From positions 7,910-71,909 of the forward strand of contig NZ_QNRK01000031.1 of NCBI RefSeq assembly GCF_003315135.1: a stretch of 64,000 nucleotides of DNA. The letters are read 5' to 3'. The position numbers and the translations under genes were made by a program. Positions 18,101 to 27,284 of this stretch are shown one piece after another. Positions within the stretch are counted from its first letter, which is position 1, and the number at the start of each line of letters is the position of its first letter. The notes beneath the pieces were generated by a model. The model was not told the origin of the DNA, searched no databases, and saw nothing but the letters and a program-made list of their open reading frames with translations. Source of the DNA: Roseiarcus fermentans (lineage in GTDB: Bacteria; Pseudomonadota; Alphaproteobacteria; Rhizobiales; Beijerinckiaceae).

Positions 18101-21100
18101 ATCGTGCCGACGACATTGCCGGCGGTCGGGTCCATCGGGTCGGTCACGACCACGTTGGTCAGCGTCTCGTTGCCGGTGTTTTTGGCGACGATCGTGTAGG
18201 TCAGCGTCTGGCCGGCCGCGTCGACCGACCCGGCCGCGTCGCCCGCGAGCGACGGCGTGGTCGAAACTGACTTCGTCAGCGACAGCCCGCCATGCTGATC
18301 GACCGACGTCGTCACCGTATTCGAGGTCGCCGGCGCGTTCTGGGCGTCGGTCGCGGCCGCGGTGTTGGCGATCGCCGTCCCGGCGTCGATCTCGGCCTGC
18401 GTCGCCGCCACGGTGAAGGTCAAGGTCTGCGACTGGCCGACCCCGAGCGCGGCGATCGTGCCGACGACATTGCCGACGGTCGGGTCCATCGGGTCGGTCA
18501 CGACCACGTTGGTCAGCGTCTCGTTGCCGGTGTTTTTGGCGACGATGGTGTAGGTCAGCGTCTGGCCGGCCGCGTCGACCGATCCGGCCGCGTCGCCCGC
18601 GAGCGACGGCGTGGTCGAAACCGACTTCGTCAGCGACAGTCCGCCATGCTGATCGACCGATGTCGTCACCGTGTTGGACGTCGCCGGCGCGTTCTGGTCG
18701 TCGGCGCCGCTCGCGGTGTTGGCGATCGCCGTCCCGGCGTCGATCTCGGCCTGCGTCGCCGCCACGGTGAAGGTCAGCGTCTGCGACTGGCCGACGCCGA
18801 GCGCGGCGATCGTGCCGACGACATTGCCGGCGGTCGGATCCATCGGGTCGGTCACGACCACGTTGGTCAGCGTCTCGTTGCCGGTGTTTTTGGCGACGAT
18901 CGTGTAGGTCAGCGTCTGGCCGGCCGCGTCGACCGACCCGGCCGCGTCGCCCGCGAGCGACGGCGTGGTCGAAACCGACTTCGTCAGCGACAGGCCGCCG
19001 TGCTGATCGACCGACGTCGTCACGGTGTTCGAAGTCGCCGGCGCGTTCTGCGTATCGGTCGCGGTCGCGGTGTTGGCGATCGCCGTCCCGGCGTCGATCT
19101 CGGCCTGCGTCGCCGCGACCGTGAAGGTCAAAGTCTGCGACTGGCCGGCGCCGAGCGAGGCGATCGTCCCGACCACAGTGCCCGCGGTCGGGTCCATCGG
19201 GTCGGTCACGACCACGTTGGTCAGCGTCTCGTTGCCGGTGTTTTCGGCGACGATCGTGTAGGTCAGCGTCTGGCCGGCCGCGTCGACCGACCCGGCCGCG
19301 TCGCCCGCGAGCGACGGCGTCGTCGAAACTGACTTCGTCAGCGACAGGCCGCCATGCTGATCGACCGACGTCGTCACGGTGTTCGAAGTCGCCGGCGCGT
19401 TCTGGTCGTCGGCGCCGCTCGCGGTGTTGGCGATCGCCGTCCCGGCGTCGATCTCGGCCTGCGTCGCCGCCACGGTGAAGGTCAGCGTCTGCGACTGGCC
19501 GACGCCGAGCGCGGCGATCGTGCCGACGACATTGCCGGCGGTCGGGTCCATCGGGTCGGTCACGACCACGTTGGTCAGCGTCTCGTTGCCGGTGTTTTTG
19601 GCGACGATCGTGTAGGTCAGCGTCTGGCCGGCCGCGTCGACCGATCCGGCCGCGTCGCCCGCGAGCGACGGCGTGGTCGAAACCGACTTCGTCAGCGACA
19701 GTCCGCCATGCTGATCGACCGATGTCGTCACCGTGTTGGACGTCGCCGGCGCGTTCTGGTCGTCGGCGCCGCTCGCGGTGTTGGCGATCGCCGTCCCGGC
19801 GTCGATTTCGGCCTGCGTCGCCGCCACGGTGAAGGTCAGCGTCTGCGACTGGCCGACGCCGAGCGCGGCGATCGTGCCGACGACATTGCCGGCGGTCGGG
19901 TCCATCGGGTCGGTCACGACCACGTTGGTCAGCGTCTCGTTGCCGGTGTTTTCGGCGACGATCGTGTAGGTCAGCGTCTGGCCGGCCGCATCGACCGACC
20001 CGGCCGCGTCGCCAGCGAGCGACGGCGTCGTCGAAACCGACTTCGTCAGCGACAGGCCGCCATGCTGATCGACCGACGTCGTCACGGTGTTCGAAGTCGC
20101 CGGCGCGTTCTGGTCGTCGGCGCCGCTCGCGGTGTTGGCGATCGCCGTCCCGGCGTCGATCTCGGCCTGCGTCGCCGCCACGGTGAAGGTCAAGGTCTGC
20201 GACTGGCCGACGCCGAGCGCGGCGATCGTCCCGACCACAGTGCCGGCGGTCGGGTCCATCGGGTCGGTCACGACCACGTTGGTCAGCGTCTCGTTGCCGG
20301 TGTTTTTGGCGACGATCGTGTAGGTCAACGTCTGGCCGGCCGCGTCGACCGACCCGGCCGCGTCGCCCGCGAGCGACGGCGTGGTCGAAACCGACTTCGT
20401 CAGCGACAGTCCGCCATGCTGATCGACCGACGTCGTCACCGTATTCGAGGTCGCCGGCGCGTTCTGGTCGTCGGCGCCGCTCGCGGTGTTGGCGATCGCC
20501 GCCCCGGCGTCGATCTCGGCCTGCGTCGCCGCCACGGTGAAGGTCAAGGTCTGCGACTGGCCGACGCCGAGCGCGGCGATCGTGCCGACGACATTGCCGG
20601 CGGTCGGATCCATCGGGTCGGTCACGACCACGTTGGTCAGCGTCTCGTTGCCGGTGTTTTTGGCGACGATGGTGTAGGTCAGCGTCTGGCCGGCCGCGTC
20701 GACCGATCCGGCCGCGTCGCCGGCGTAAGTCGCGGCGCTGGCGGCGACGCTCTTCGTCAGCGACAGGCCCGGATGCTGCGCGATGGTCGTGGTGACGGTG
20801 GACGAACCTTTCACCGATTGCGCATCGGTCACCGACGCGGTGTTCACGATCGCGACGCCGGCGTCGATCTCGGCCTGAGTGACCGTGAGCGAACCGGTGA
20901 GCGTTTCCGTCGACCCCGGCGTCAGCACGCTGGCGCCGCCTGTCAAGGCAACCGATCCGGTCAGGGCGCCCGAAAGCGCATCCGTGACGGCGACGCCGGT
21001 CAGCAAACCGGTCCCGGTGTTTTTGACCGTCACCGTATAGTGGATGACCTGCCCTGCGGTGTCGGCCTCCCCGCCGTTGGCGTCGACGTCGGCGACGTCT

Positions 21101-21480
21101 TGCGGCGTGGTCGTAAAGGTCTTGGTAATCGTGAGGGAGTTGGACGCGGAATCCGTAAACGGCGTCGACGCAGACGGGCCGACCGCGGTGACGCTGCCGT
21201 CCGGATTGAGGGTAACTTCCGTCGCGGTCAACAGGTCGGACGTGTTCGCGTAGGTGTAGTCGACCAGAAACGGGGTGGAGACGTCGCCCGTATCTGACGC
21301 GGTCGCGAACCAGGCGACGGGAGCGGAATAGGTCCCGTCCGGCTGAAGGATCTGGACCTGAAATTCGATCGTGCTGTTCGGGTCGAAGCCGGTTGCGGTA
21401 AAGATCGCCTCGGAGCCGGGTGCGTAATCCGGCTGATCGGTGGCGACCGAGGGGGTGCTGGAGTCGGAAATATCGGTCAT
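15124..21480 (-). CDS. Giant surface/secreted protein with tandem DUF11-like repeats
   Basis: 2118 residues, no Sec signal peptide. After an N-terminal Ig-like region (DQPDYAPGSEAIFTATGF) and one DUF11-like domain come nine near-identical 118-residue units (GLSLTKSV, AKNTGNETLTNVVVTDPMDP, VGQSQTLTFTVAATQAEID), then four diverged units. The diverged part is interrupted by Gly/Ser/Cys/His-rich linkers (for example SGCGPGWGGGGSGCGG). The C-terminal 400 residues include NHDYNDLTFTA and a calcium-loop-like DVNHNGTLDSSEY. Absence of a signal, acidic composition and calcium motif suggest type I secretion, though no nonapeptide repeats or secretion genes are seen here. The gene converges with the histidine kinase and lies 114 bp downstream of the PEP-CTERM-like gene on the same strand. 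Confidence 0.85.
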   Translation of the reverse strand: MTDISDSSTPSVATDQPDYAPGSEAIFTATGFDPNSTIEFQVQILQPDGTYSAPVAWFATASDTGDVSTPFLVDYTYANTSDLLTATEVTLNPDGSVTAVGPSASTPFTDSASNSLTITKTFTTTPQDVADVDANGGEADTAGQVIHYTVTVKNTGTGLLTGVAVTDALSGALTGSVALTGGASVLTPGSTETLTGSLTVTQAEIDAGVAIVNTASVTDAQSVKGSSTVTTTIAQHPGLSLTKSVAASAATYAGDAAGSVDAAGQTLTYTIVAKNTGNETLTNVVVTDPMDPTAGNVVGTIAALGVGQSQTLTFTVAATQAEIDAGAAIANTASGADDQNAPATSNTVTTSVDQHGGLSLTKSVSTTPSLAGDAAGSVDAAGQTLTYTIVAKNTGNETLTNVVVTDPMDPTAGTVVGTIAALGVGQSQTLTFTVAATQAEIDAGTAIANTASGADDQNAPATSNTVTTSVDQHGGLSLTKSVSTTPSLAGDAAGSVDAAGQTLTYTIVAENTGNETLTNVVVTDPMDPTAGNVVGTIAALGVGQSQTLTFTVAATQAEIDAGTAIANTASGADDQNAPATSNTVTTSVDQHGGLSLTKSVSTTPSLAGDAAGSVDAAGQTLTYTIVAKNTGNETLTNVVVTDPMDPTAGNVVGTIAALGVGQSQTLTFTVAATQAEIDAGTAIANTASGADDQNAPATSNTVTTSVDQHGGLSLTKSVSTTPSLAGDAAGSVDAAGQTLTYTIVAENTGNETLTNVVVTDPMDPTAGTVVGTIASLGAGQSQTLTFTVAATQAEIDAGTAIANTATATDTQNAPATSNTVTTSVDQHGGLSLTKSVSTTPSLAGDAAGSVDAAGQTLTYTIVAKNTGNETLTNVVVTDPMDPTAGNVVGTIAALGVGQSQTLTFTVAATQAEIDAGTAIANTASGADDQNAPATSNTVTTSVDQHGGLSLTKSVSTTPSLAGDAAGSVDAAGQTLTYTIVAKNTGNETLTNVVVTDPMDPTVGNVVGTIAALGVGQSQTLTFTVAATQAEIDAGTAIANTAAATDAQNAPATSNTVTTSVDQHGGLSLTKSVSTTPSLAGDAAGSVDAAGQTLTYTIVAKNTGNETLTNVVVTDPMDPTAGNVVGTIAALGVGQSQTLTFTVAATQAEIDAGTAIANTAAATDAQNAPATSNTVTTFVDQHPGLSLVKSVATSAPVYSGDAANSIDSATQTLTYTIVAKNTGNETLTNVVVTDPMDPTAGNVVGTIASLGVGQSQTLTFTVAATQAEINAGTAIANTATATDAQNAPATSNTVYTPVEQHKPASLSLAKTVTSITEPGSGSHGCGTSGSGTTTLSPGSKAVAGDTINYSIVATNTGGVTLTGLTVVDPLTGKTLISGASLAAGATDTFTTSYTVTAQDMSNDGNPAGSGDIVNTATATDNQTSAVAASATTVLNYAPGLSLTKVVTSISDSSNSGCGPGWGGGGSGCGGGGGSDCGDDADWGGGSGCGSSGGSGSASVVDAGDTITYQIVAANTGNVALTNLVIIDALTGAKLASNVTLGVGQSLTYTTSYTITAADMSNDGNPAGSGDIVNVATATDAQTAAVQASATTQITYQPGLQVSMAANPNGSGGCGSSGWGGCGSDGGCGAGSGGVTAVGQTISYAVTVTNTGDVGLTGLTYAYGPVALTGGAATLAVGASETLTGTHVVTQADVDAGSFVSSVTVNDAQNVKQTASATTAIAQTPGLTAVELVSTDGGVNWYAASGGCGGLSNSVISQDTGIAAADLHTGAPVASAGPVEFEVLVVNSGNVDLSSVSVHDSAAGLNVSLASSLLGAGQSEESSIATLTPSQMGATIADTATASGTYDGASVVTASSSASFQTPAATTASRTASGWASASWTGVDPSSSKLVLGDVNGGGVANDGPTNAAETGNHDYNDLTFTASAAKSLLGASGSGDARVAVASQLVAAQMNLYNDLAFDQSHGGLASGYEAAPSGLIEESVLWLTGNDFGTGVASNTDAAANVDVNHNGTLDSSEYNGGAAFTSFSSPALSTSNAAYTTMQDVLAATAAGNWDHLTITANALGLTNALTDFNNGSLVVSSDGSMIGWNNHGAITDVHQNSAGAFWAVLYDQHVAGVSHA
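17590..20780. repeat. Nine tandem 354-bp repeats within the giant gene
   Basis: Nine copies of a 354-bp unit lie head to tail; the central seven are nearly identical at DNA level. The marker string CATGCTGATCGAC recurs every 354 bp (near 18291, 18645, 18999, 19353, 19707, 20061, 20415). Differences are concentrated at a few codons (AKNTG/AENTG, TAGN/TAGT/TVGN, ASGADDQ/AAATDAQ/ATATDTQ), which recur in combinations that suggest gene conversion between units. Copy number may be unstable and may be collapsed or expanded by short-read assembly. Confidence 0.95.
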
Positions 21481-21594
21481 GACAGCTTCCCGGTTGGACG
21501 CAAAAAACCACACCCGAGCTCACGTCGTGAACTCGACCCGTCTTGTCAAAGATTGGAAATTATGGCTGCTCCGGCCTCGCGCCGGACCCGCGTA

Positions 21595-22296
21595 TCAGGC
21601 GCGGGACGCCGATGGCGCTGACGGGCGGCGGTAACCTGCGGCGCCGAGCGCCGCGAACCCGACGAGCGCCATGACCCAGGTCGACGCTTCGGGAGCAGCC
21701 GCGGCTGCGATGAGCGTCTGAGTGCCGTCGGCCGACAACGCCTCGATATTCGGATTCGCCGCCCAAGTCCCGCCGGTCACGTTCTGCAGGTACGTGTTGG
21801 CGGCCGTCAGCACATCCGCATCCACGCCCGAGTAGACGATGCTGGACCCTGCGGTATTGTACTCGACATCCCAGATCGCGAGCTGAATCGCTTCCGAGTC
21901 GATCTGCTGCTGCTGCGTGATGGAGCCGGCGCCATTCACCGGGTCAATCCCGGCGAGAAGCTGATTTCCGTTGTAGACGAGCGCTCCGATCGCGCCCGGA
22001 TTGGCAGGCAGAGCTCCGGGATCGACGCCGTAGGACCCGCTTTGCGCCAACGGCGTGGCGATGTCGATGCACCAGGCGAGCTGGAGGACGGCAAACGTGC
22101 TGTCCAGCAAGAAGATCTGGCTCGGCGATGGGGTATAGACGTTAACGCCACTGCCTGACGTCACCGTGGCTGTGATCGATCCGTCGATGGCCGTCGTCGT
22201 GTAATATGCATAGTTCACGTCCGCCGACGCCGACTCGATCGCCGCGACGCTACACCCCGCCGCCAAGGCGATGGCCGACATTTTCTTGCAAGACAT
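21595..22296 (-). CDS. PEP-CTERM-like exported protein
   Basis: 233 residues with a signal peptide (MSCKKMSAIALAAG, cut near SASA-DV). It ends with PEASTWVMALVGFAALG followed by AGYRR, matching the alphaproteobacterial variant of the PEP-CTERM sorting tail (a PEP-like motif, a transmembrane stretch, then arginines). The mature part (AWCIDIATPLAQSGSYG, QIDSEAIQLAIWDVEYN) resembles PEP-CTERM proteins of unknown function. Start chosen for the signal peptide, with GGGAG upstream; the frame extends further 5' without a signal. An exosortase would be expected elsewhere in the genome. Confidence 0.75.
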   Translation of the reverse strand: MSCKKMSAIALAAGCSVAAIESASADVNYAYYTTTAIDGSITATVTSGSGVNVYTPSPSQIFLLDSTFAVLQLAWCIDIATPLAQSGSYGVDPGALPANPGAIGALVYNGNQLLAGIDPVNGAGSITQQQQIDSEAIQLAIWDVEYNTAGSSIVYSGVDADVLTAANTYLQNVTGGTWAANPNIEALSADGTQTLIAAAAAPEASTWVMALVGFAALGAAGYRRPSAPSASRA

Positions 22297-22670
22297 CACG
22301 CGACATGCTCCCGGCTCGAGCCCACCCGCAGCGGCCCGCCGCCTGCCGGCGGTCACTTCCACTGAATTCGGCACGCTGTTTACATCCGCAGTGAGCGGTG
22401 TCAACAGCCGAAGCGCGCAGGCGTCACATTTCTTTCTTGTTCGGTCGGTTTCGGACAAGTCGCGACGGAGACGGCGTGCTTGCGGCCTCCGTCGGCCGTG
22501 GCGCGGACGACCGCCAGGGGAGATCGTACCGGAGACGGGTCGGGGCCGGCCGCGACGGGGCCCCCGGTCGGCGAACGCGACATCGCCGACCGATTTCCTC
22601 GCGCCCCAAATTCTCTGACGACGATTCCGCGATCCGCCACGCTAGCCTGGGCCGCTCGGCAATATCCCCT
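22297..22670. other. Intergenic region upstream of the PEP-CTERM-like gene
   Basis: 374 bp between the guaA 3' end and the PEP-CTERM-like gene start, both on the minus strand. It should hold the promoter of the exported protein. I see no conserved gene, strong hairpin or repeat in it. Confidence 0.4.
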
Positions 22671-24236
22671 TCATTCCCACTCGATCGTGCCGGGCGGTTT
22701 CGAGGTCACGTCGTAGACGACCCGGTTGACGCCCTTGACCTCGTTGACGATCCGGGTCGCCGTCCTGGCCAGGAAGGCCATGTCGTAGGGGTAGAAGTCT
22801 GCGGTCATGCCGTCGACCGAGGTCACGGCGCGCAGCGCCACCACGCTGTCGTAGGTGCGGCCGTCGCCCATGACGCCGACGGTGCGCACCGGCAGGAGCA
22901 CGGCGAAGGCCTGCCAGATCCGGTCGTAGAGCCCGGCCTTGCGGATCTCGTCGAGGTAGATCGCGTCGGCCTGGCGCAAGATGTCCATCTTTTCCCGCGT
23001 GACGCCGCCGGGGCATCGGATCGCGAGGCCGGGTCCGGGGAACGGGTGGCGGCCGACGAAGGCCTCGGGCAGGCCGAGCTCGCGGCCCAGGACCCGCACC
23101 TCGTCCTTGAACAGTTCCCGCAGCGGCTCGACCAGTCTCATCCGCATGCGCTCGGGCAGGCCGCCGACATTGTGGTGGCTCTTGATCGTCACCGAGGGGC
23201 CGCCGGTGAAGGACACGCTCTCGATCACGTCGGGATAGAGCGTGCCCTGCGCCAGAAACTCGACCGGGCCGCGCCCGTCGCTGGCGATGCGGCGCGCCTC
23301 GGCCTCGAACGCGTCGATGAACAGGCGGCCGATGGTCTTGCGCTTGGCCTCGGGGTCGTCGAGCCCTGCGAGCGCGCTCAGAAATTCGTCGGCGGCGTCG
23401 ATGTGGACGAGCGGGATGTTGAAGTGACCGCGGAACAGGCCCACCACCTCGTCGGCCTCGCCCTGCCGCATGAGACCGTGGTCGACGAAGACGCAGGTCA
23501 GCTGATCGCCGATCGCCTCGTGGATCAGCACCGCCGCCACCGCCGAATCGACCCCGCCGGAGAGGCCGCAGATGACGCGCGCCTTGCCGACCTGGGCGCG
23601 GATGCGGGAAACCTCCTCGGCGCGGAAGGCGGCCATGGTCCAGTCGCCGGCGATTCCGGCGACCTTGTGCAGGAAGTTCGCGATCAGCCTCGCCCCGTCG
23701 GGCGTATGGACGACTTCGGGGTGGAACATGGTGGTGTAGTAGCGGCGCGCCTCGTCGGCGGCGACCGCGTAGGGCGCGTTGTCCGAGACGGCGTAGACGC
23801 GAAAGCCGTCCGGCAGGCGGGTGACGCGGTCGCCGTGGCTCATCCACACCGGATAATGCCGGCCGGTCTCCCAGACGCCTTCGAACAGGGCGTTCGTCGC
23901 CAGAACCTCGACGTCGGCGCGGCCGAATTCGGCGGCGTGGCCGCCCTCGACCCGGCCGCCGAGCTGTTGGCAAAGGGTCTGCTGGCCGTAGCAGATCGCG
24001 AGGATCGGGACGCCCGCGTCGATGATCGCCTGTGGAGCGCGCGGGCTTCCCGCCTCCGGGACGGAAGCGGGGCCGCCGGAGAAGATCACCGCCTTTGGGG
24101 CGAGCCGCGCGAAGGCGTCCTCCGCCTTGCTGAACGGGTGGATCTCGCAATAGACGCCCGCCTCGCGCACGCGCCGGGCGATGAGCTGCGTCACCTGCGA
24201 GCCGAAGTCGACGATGAGGACGAGGTCGTGATGCAT
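22671..24236 (-). CDS. guaA: GMP synthase (glutamine-hydrolysing)
   Basis: Converts XMP to GMP using glutamine and ATP in purine biosynthesis. 521 residues, full length. The class I amidotransferase domain has the catalytic Cys in AICYGQQ and His-x-Glu in MFHPEVVH. The ATP pyrophosphatase domain has the P-loop [12 protein letters not shown]. The dimerisation domain ends KPPGTIEWE, the invariant GuaA C-terminus. The start at [13 protein letters not shown] fits the family; a slightly longer in-frame ATG exists. Confidence 0.98.
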   Translation of the reverse strand: MHHDLVLIVDFGSQVTQLIARRVREAGVYCEIHPFSKAEDAFARLAPKAVIFSGGPASVPEAGSPRAPQAIIDAGVPILAICYGQQTLCQQLGGRVEGGHAAEFGRADVEVLATNALFEGVWETGRHYPVWMSHGDRVTRLPDGFRVYAVSDNAPYAVAADEARRYYTTMFHPEVVHTPDGARLIANFLHKVAGIAGDWTMAAFRAEEVSRIRAQVGKARVICGLSGGVDSAVAAVLIHEAIGDQLTCVFVDHGLMRQGEADEVVGLFRGHFNIPLVHIDAADEFLSALAGLDDPEAKRKTIGRLFIDAFEAEARRIASDGRGPVEFLAQGTLYPDVIESVSFTGGPSVTIKSHHNVGGLPERMRMRLVEPLRELFKDEVRVLGRELGLPEAFVGRHPFPGPGLAIRCPGGVTREKMDILRQADAIYLDEIRKAGLYDRIWQAFAVLLPVRTVGVMGDGRTYDSVVALRAVTSVDGMTADFYPYDMAFLARTATRIVNEVKGVNRVVYDVTSKPPGTIEWE

Positions 24237-24281
24237 GCGACCCCATAAGGCCAAAGCGCAGTCGCGTGCAATGGCCGAAGG

Positions 24282-24815
24282 TCAGGACTCCTGCACGGCC
24301 TCGCGCAAGGCGTCGAGGACGTGGCCGAGCCGCCGCGAACAGGTGGGATCGGCCACGATCTCCTCGCAGGTGATGGTCTTGCTCGTCAGCGGCAGGGTGA
24401 TGAACGCGTCCGCCAGAAGGCGCGCCGCCATGGTGGCGAGGATCTCGCGCAGGTTGGCCTGGGCGTGAAAGGCGCGCGGCGAGGTGTTGATCAGCACCAC
24501 CCTCTTGCCGGCGAAGGTCTCGCTCGCCACCAGCCAGTCGAGCGCGTTCTTGAACATGCCGGGCACGCCGTGGGCGTATTCCGGCGTCGCGATCACGATG
24601 GCGTCGCATGCCCCGACGATCGCGCGAAAGGTCACCACCAGTTCCGGCTTCGGCTGATCCTCGACATCGTCGTCGGGGTTATATGGCGGCAGCCGGGCGA
24701 TGTCGTGATAGACGAGCACCCGCATCCCGTCCGGCGCGAGACGCGCCAGCGCCTCCAGAGCGGCCGTGTTGGACGAGCCTTGGCGAAGACTGCCGGATAT
24801 CGCAAGCACGCGCAT
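24282..24815 (-). CDS. NADPH-dependent FMN reductase
   Basis: 177-residue flavodoxin-fold protein. It has the FMN phosphate loop AISGSLRQGSSNTA at the N-terminus and IATPEYAHGVPGMFKNALDW in the middle, typical of the NADPH-dependent FMN reductase/azoreductase family (ChrR, ArsH-like small members). The start at MRVLAISGS is chosen on homology; upstream in-frame sequence is Arg-rich and atypical. It lies 45 bp upstream of guaA on the same strand. Confidence 0.9.
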   Translation of the reverse strand: MRVLAISGSLRQGSSNTAALEALARLAPDGMRVLVYHDIARLPPYNPDDDVEDQPKPELVVTFRAIVGACDAIVIATPEYAHGVPGMFKNALDWLVASETFAGKRVVLINTSPRAFHAQANLREILATMAARLLADAFITLPLTSKTITCEEIVADPTCSRRLGHVLDALREAVQES

Positions 24816-24920
24816 GAATTCAGTCCACGAATCGGAATCTGGCCGCCGCGAATCGGCTCGCGACCGCGCTTCTAAAGGGCCACTGCGCGTTGCGCGCAAT
24901 ACGACAATCCGCCGAGGCCC

Positions 24921-25391
24921 CTATTCGTCGCCGGGCCAGACGACCGGCCGGTCCATGAACTCGGCGTATTCGTAGGGACGAACAACCGGGAAGTCGGTCA
25001 GCGGCAGACCGGTTTCGCCCGAGGCCTCGTCACACGCATCCTCGTAGGCATCGGCGAGCGCCTCCTCGAGGCGGGACTTCAGCCCCGGGTTCTTGCGCAG
25101 CCGTCGCAGGACCCGCCGGCGCTGCTCGCGAATCGAAGCCGCCCACGTTCGGCTTCGCCGCTCCGGCTGATGGTCCCACTTCAGCAGATGCAGAAGAACG
25201 ACGCGCAGCGCGCTTTCGAGCTTGTCGTACTGCTCCTCGCCCAGGTCGTCGATCTCCTCCGCGAGGCCGGCGGGATCGATTTCCCCGAGCCGACCGGCGC
25301 GCAACAGGTCGGCCTGCCGCCGCGCCCAGGAATACGGGTCCGCTTCCCTGGCGGGCGCTCGGCTCACGTCAACGACCGCGCTCCGACCCAT
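24921..25391 (-). CDS. DUF29 family protein
   Basis: 156 residues with the DUF29 signature: DPYSWARRQADLLRAGR, then EEIDDLGEEQYDKLESAL and HLLKWDHQPERRSRTW. The family is frequent in cyanobacteria and alphaproteobacteria and its function is unknown. It starts 21 bp downstream of cobS on the same strand and is probably co-transcribed with it. Confidence 0.88.
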   Translation of the reverse strand: MGRSAVVDVSRAPAREADPYSWARRQADLLRAGRLGEIDPAGLAEEIDDLGEEQYDKLESALRVVLLHLLKWDHQPERRSRTWAASIREQRRRVLRRLRKNPGLKSRLEEALADAYEDACDEASGETGLPLTDFPVVRPYEYAEFMDRPVVWPGDE

Positions 25392-25412
25392 CGGCGGGTC
25401 CTCGAAAAGGCT

Positions 25413-26417
25413 TCAGCTCAGCGCCACGTTCAGCGCGCTCTCGGGCAGGTCCTGACCGAAGCAGCGCTGGTAGAACTCGGCCACCAGCGTGCGCTCGAGT
25501 TCGTCGCATTTGTTGAGGAAAGTCAGGCGGAAGGCGAATCCGACATCCTTGAAGATGTCGGCGTTCTCAGCCCAGGTGATCACGGTGCGCGGACTCATCA
25601 CGGTCGACAGATCGCCGTTGACGAAGGCGTTGCGGGTCAGGTCCGCCACGCGCACCATCTTGTTGATCACGTCGCGGCCGTCCTTCCTGGCGCGGTGCGC
25701 AGGCGACTTCGCCAGAACGATGTCGACCTCCTTGTCGTGCGGCAGATAGTTCAGCGTCGCAACGATCGACCAGCGGTCCATCTGGCCCTGGTTGATCTGC
25801 TGCGTGCCGTGATAGAGGCCGGAGGTGTCGCCGAGCCCGACCGTGTTGGCGGTCGCAAACATCCGGAACGCCGGATGCGGGCGGATGACGCGCGCCTGAT
25901 CGAGCAGGGTCAGCTTGCCCGACACTTCGAGCACGCGCTGGATGACGAACATGACGTCCGGCCGGCCGGCGTCGTATTCGTCGAAACAGAGCGCGATGTT
26001 GTTCTGCAGCGCCCATGGCAGCATGCCGTCGCGGAACTCCGTCACCTGCATCCCGTCCTTCAGGACGATGGCGTCCTTGCCGACGAGATCGATGCGCGAG
26101 ACGTGACTGTCCAGATTGATCCGGACGCACGGCCACTTGAGACGGGCGGCGACCTGCTCGATGTGGGTGGACTTGCCGGTGCCGTGATACCCGGTGATCA
26201 TGACGCGGCGATTGTAGGCGAACCCCGCCAGGATCGCGAGCGTCGTGTCGCGGTCGAACAGATAGTCGGGGTCGAGGTCGGGCACATGCTCTTCGGCGAC
26301 CGAATACGCCGGCGCCTCCATGTCCGATTCGATCCCAAACACCTTCCGCACGGAAACCCGCGCATCGGGAAGACCGGGGGTAGGCTGCGCCGGCGTCGCC
26401 GTTTCTCTCGAATTCAT
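25413..26417 (-). CDS. cobS: Cobaltochelatase subunit CobS
   Basis: AAA+ ATPase of the aerobic cobalamin pathway; with CobT and CobN it inserts cobalt into hydrogenobyrinic acid a,c-diamide. 334 residues, the normal length. N-terminus [17 protein letters not shown] is typical; Walker A is GYHGTGKST, Walker B region [14 protein letters not shown], and sensor region [10 protein letters not shown]. In many related genomes cobT follows directly; here a DUF29 gene does, so CobT must be elsewhere. Confidence 0.96.
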   Translation of the reverse strand: MNSRETATPAQPTPGLPDARVSVRKVFGIESDMEAPAYSVAEEHVPDLDPDYLFDRDTTLAILAGFAYNRRVMITGYHGTGKSTHIEQVAARLKWPCVRINLDSHVSRIDLVGKDAIVLKDGMQVTEFRDGMLPWALQNNIALCFDEYDAGRPDVMFVIQRVLEVSGKLTLLDQARVIRPHPAFRMFATANTVGLGDTSGLYHGTQQINQGQMDRWSIVATLNYLPHDKEVDIVLAKSPAHRARKDGRDVINKMVRVADLTRNAFVNGDLSTVMSPRTVITWAENADIFKDVGFAFRLTFLNKCDELERTLVAEFYQRCFGQDLPESALNVALS

Positions 26418-26485
26418 CGGTCCTCCACGCTCCGTCCCGATGGCCGGCGCGGCTCTCTCTTAACCAAATCCGGCGCATGGCAAAA

Positions 26486-26516
26486 GCCGCCCCCTTCGAA
26501 GTCGCGAAGGGCGGGC
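26486..26516 (-). terminator. Intrinsic terminator of the J-domain gene
   Basis: On the minus strand a GC-rich stem (CCGCCCTTCG pairing with CGAAGGGGGCGG, two bases bulged) is followed by CTTTT. It begins 15 bp past the stop of the J-domain gene and lies before cobS, so it should separate the two transcripts. Confidence 0.7.
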
Positions 26517-26530
26517 GAGATTCCCGCGCG

Positions 26531-27124
26531 TCAGACCAGCTTGTTGGCCCGCAGATAGTTATAAGCTTGGATGATCTCGCGCAATTTGTCTTCGGACGAA
26601 CGGTCGCCGCCGTTGGCGTCGGGATGATGCCGCTTCACCAGATCCTTGTAGCGCGCCTTGATCCTGGCCTGAGTCGCCTGTCCGTCCAGCTCGAGGGTCA
26701 TCAGCGCCTTCAGCGCCAGCGCGTTGTAGCGCGGCGCCGCCTCGGTCTGCGGCGCCTTGCCCTTCAGCCCGCGACGCCGCGCCGCGCGCGCTTCGGCGAA
26801 CACGGTCTCGTCGACGTGGCTCGCGGCCGCCCGGTCGCCGAGCTTCCAGGTCGGGCGGTGGCCGATCGCGTCCGCCTGGCGGAACTTCGCCATCGACTCG
26901 TCGTCCATGCCCTTGAAGTAGTCGTAAGTGGCGTTGTACTCGCGCACATGGTCCTTGCAGAAGGTGAAGTATTCCCCTTCGCGCTCCCGCCCTTTCGGCG
27001 CGCGAAACACGCCTTCCTCCTGACAACCGGGATGGCTGCACAGAATCTTGGCCTTAGGCTTTTCCGGCGCGCTCTTCGCCGGCTTCACCCGGATGCGGTC
27101 GAACAGGGGAGAATTCAGATCCAT
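26531..27124 (-). CDS. J-domain (DnaJ-like) protein
   Basis: 197 residues. The C-terminal 60 residues form a J domain with the essential HPD in KRHHPDANGGD, which would stimulate an Hsp70 (DnaK) ATPase. The N-terminal part has possible metal ligands (CSHPGC, then FCKDHV) and an aromatic segment YNATYDYFKGM. The start at MDLNSPLFDRIRV has AGGT upstream; a longer frame is unlikely. Divergent from bolA, an arrangement common in Hyphomicrobiales. Confidence 0.88.
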   Translation of the reverse strand: MDLNSPLFDRIRVKPAKSAPEKPKAKILCSHPGCQEEGVFRAPKGREREGEYFTFCKDHVREYNATYDYFKGMDDESMAKFRQADAIGHRPTWKLGDRAAASHVDETVFAEARAARRRGLKGKAPQTEAAPRYNALALKALMTLELDGQATQARIKARYKDLVKRHHPDANGGDRSSEDKLREIIQAYNYLRANKLV

Positions 27125-27284
27125 GTCATGACCTTTAGGAGTGCGGTCGTCACCGGGCAAGTCCCAATTCCTTCTCTTCCCCTGCCCGTCGACGGTCCAG
27201 CGGCCCGGGTCAAAGAAAAACATTCTGCCGGGCGCCGCCCTCGGCTATTTGGGGGTGCGGGCGGGCGAGCGGGAGTGCGGGCGG

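Noticed and set aside
17590-20780. CRISPR array
   Set aside because: Repeats are 354 bp, contiguous and coding, without short repeats or unique spacers.
19354-21297. 647-codon plus-strand frame across the 354-bp repeats
   Set aside because: Periodic RRRHGVRSRRRV shadow produced by the repeat unit on the coding minus strand.
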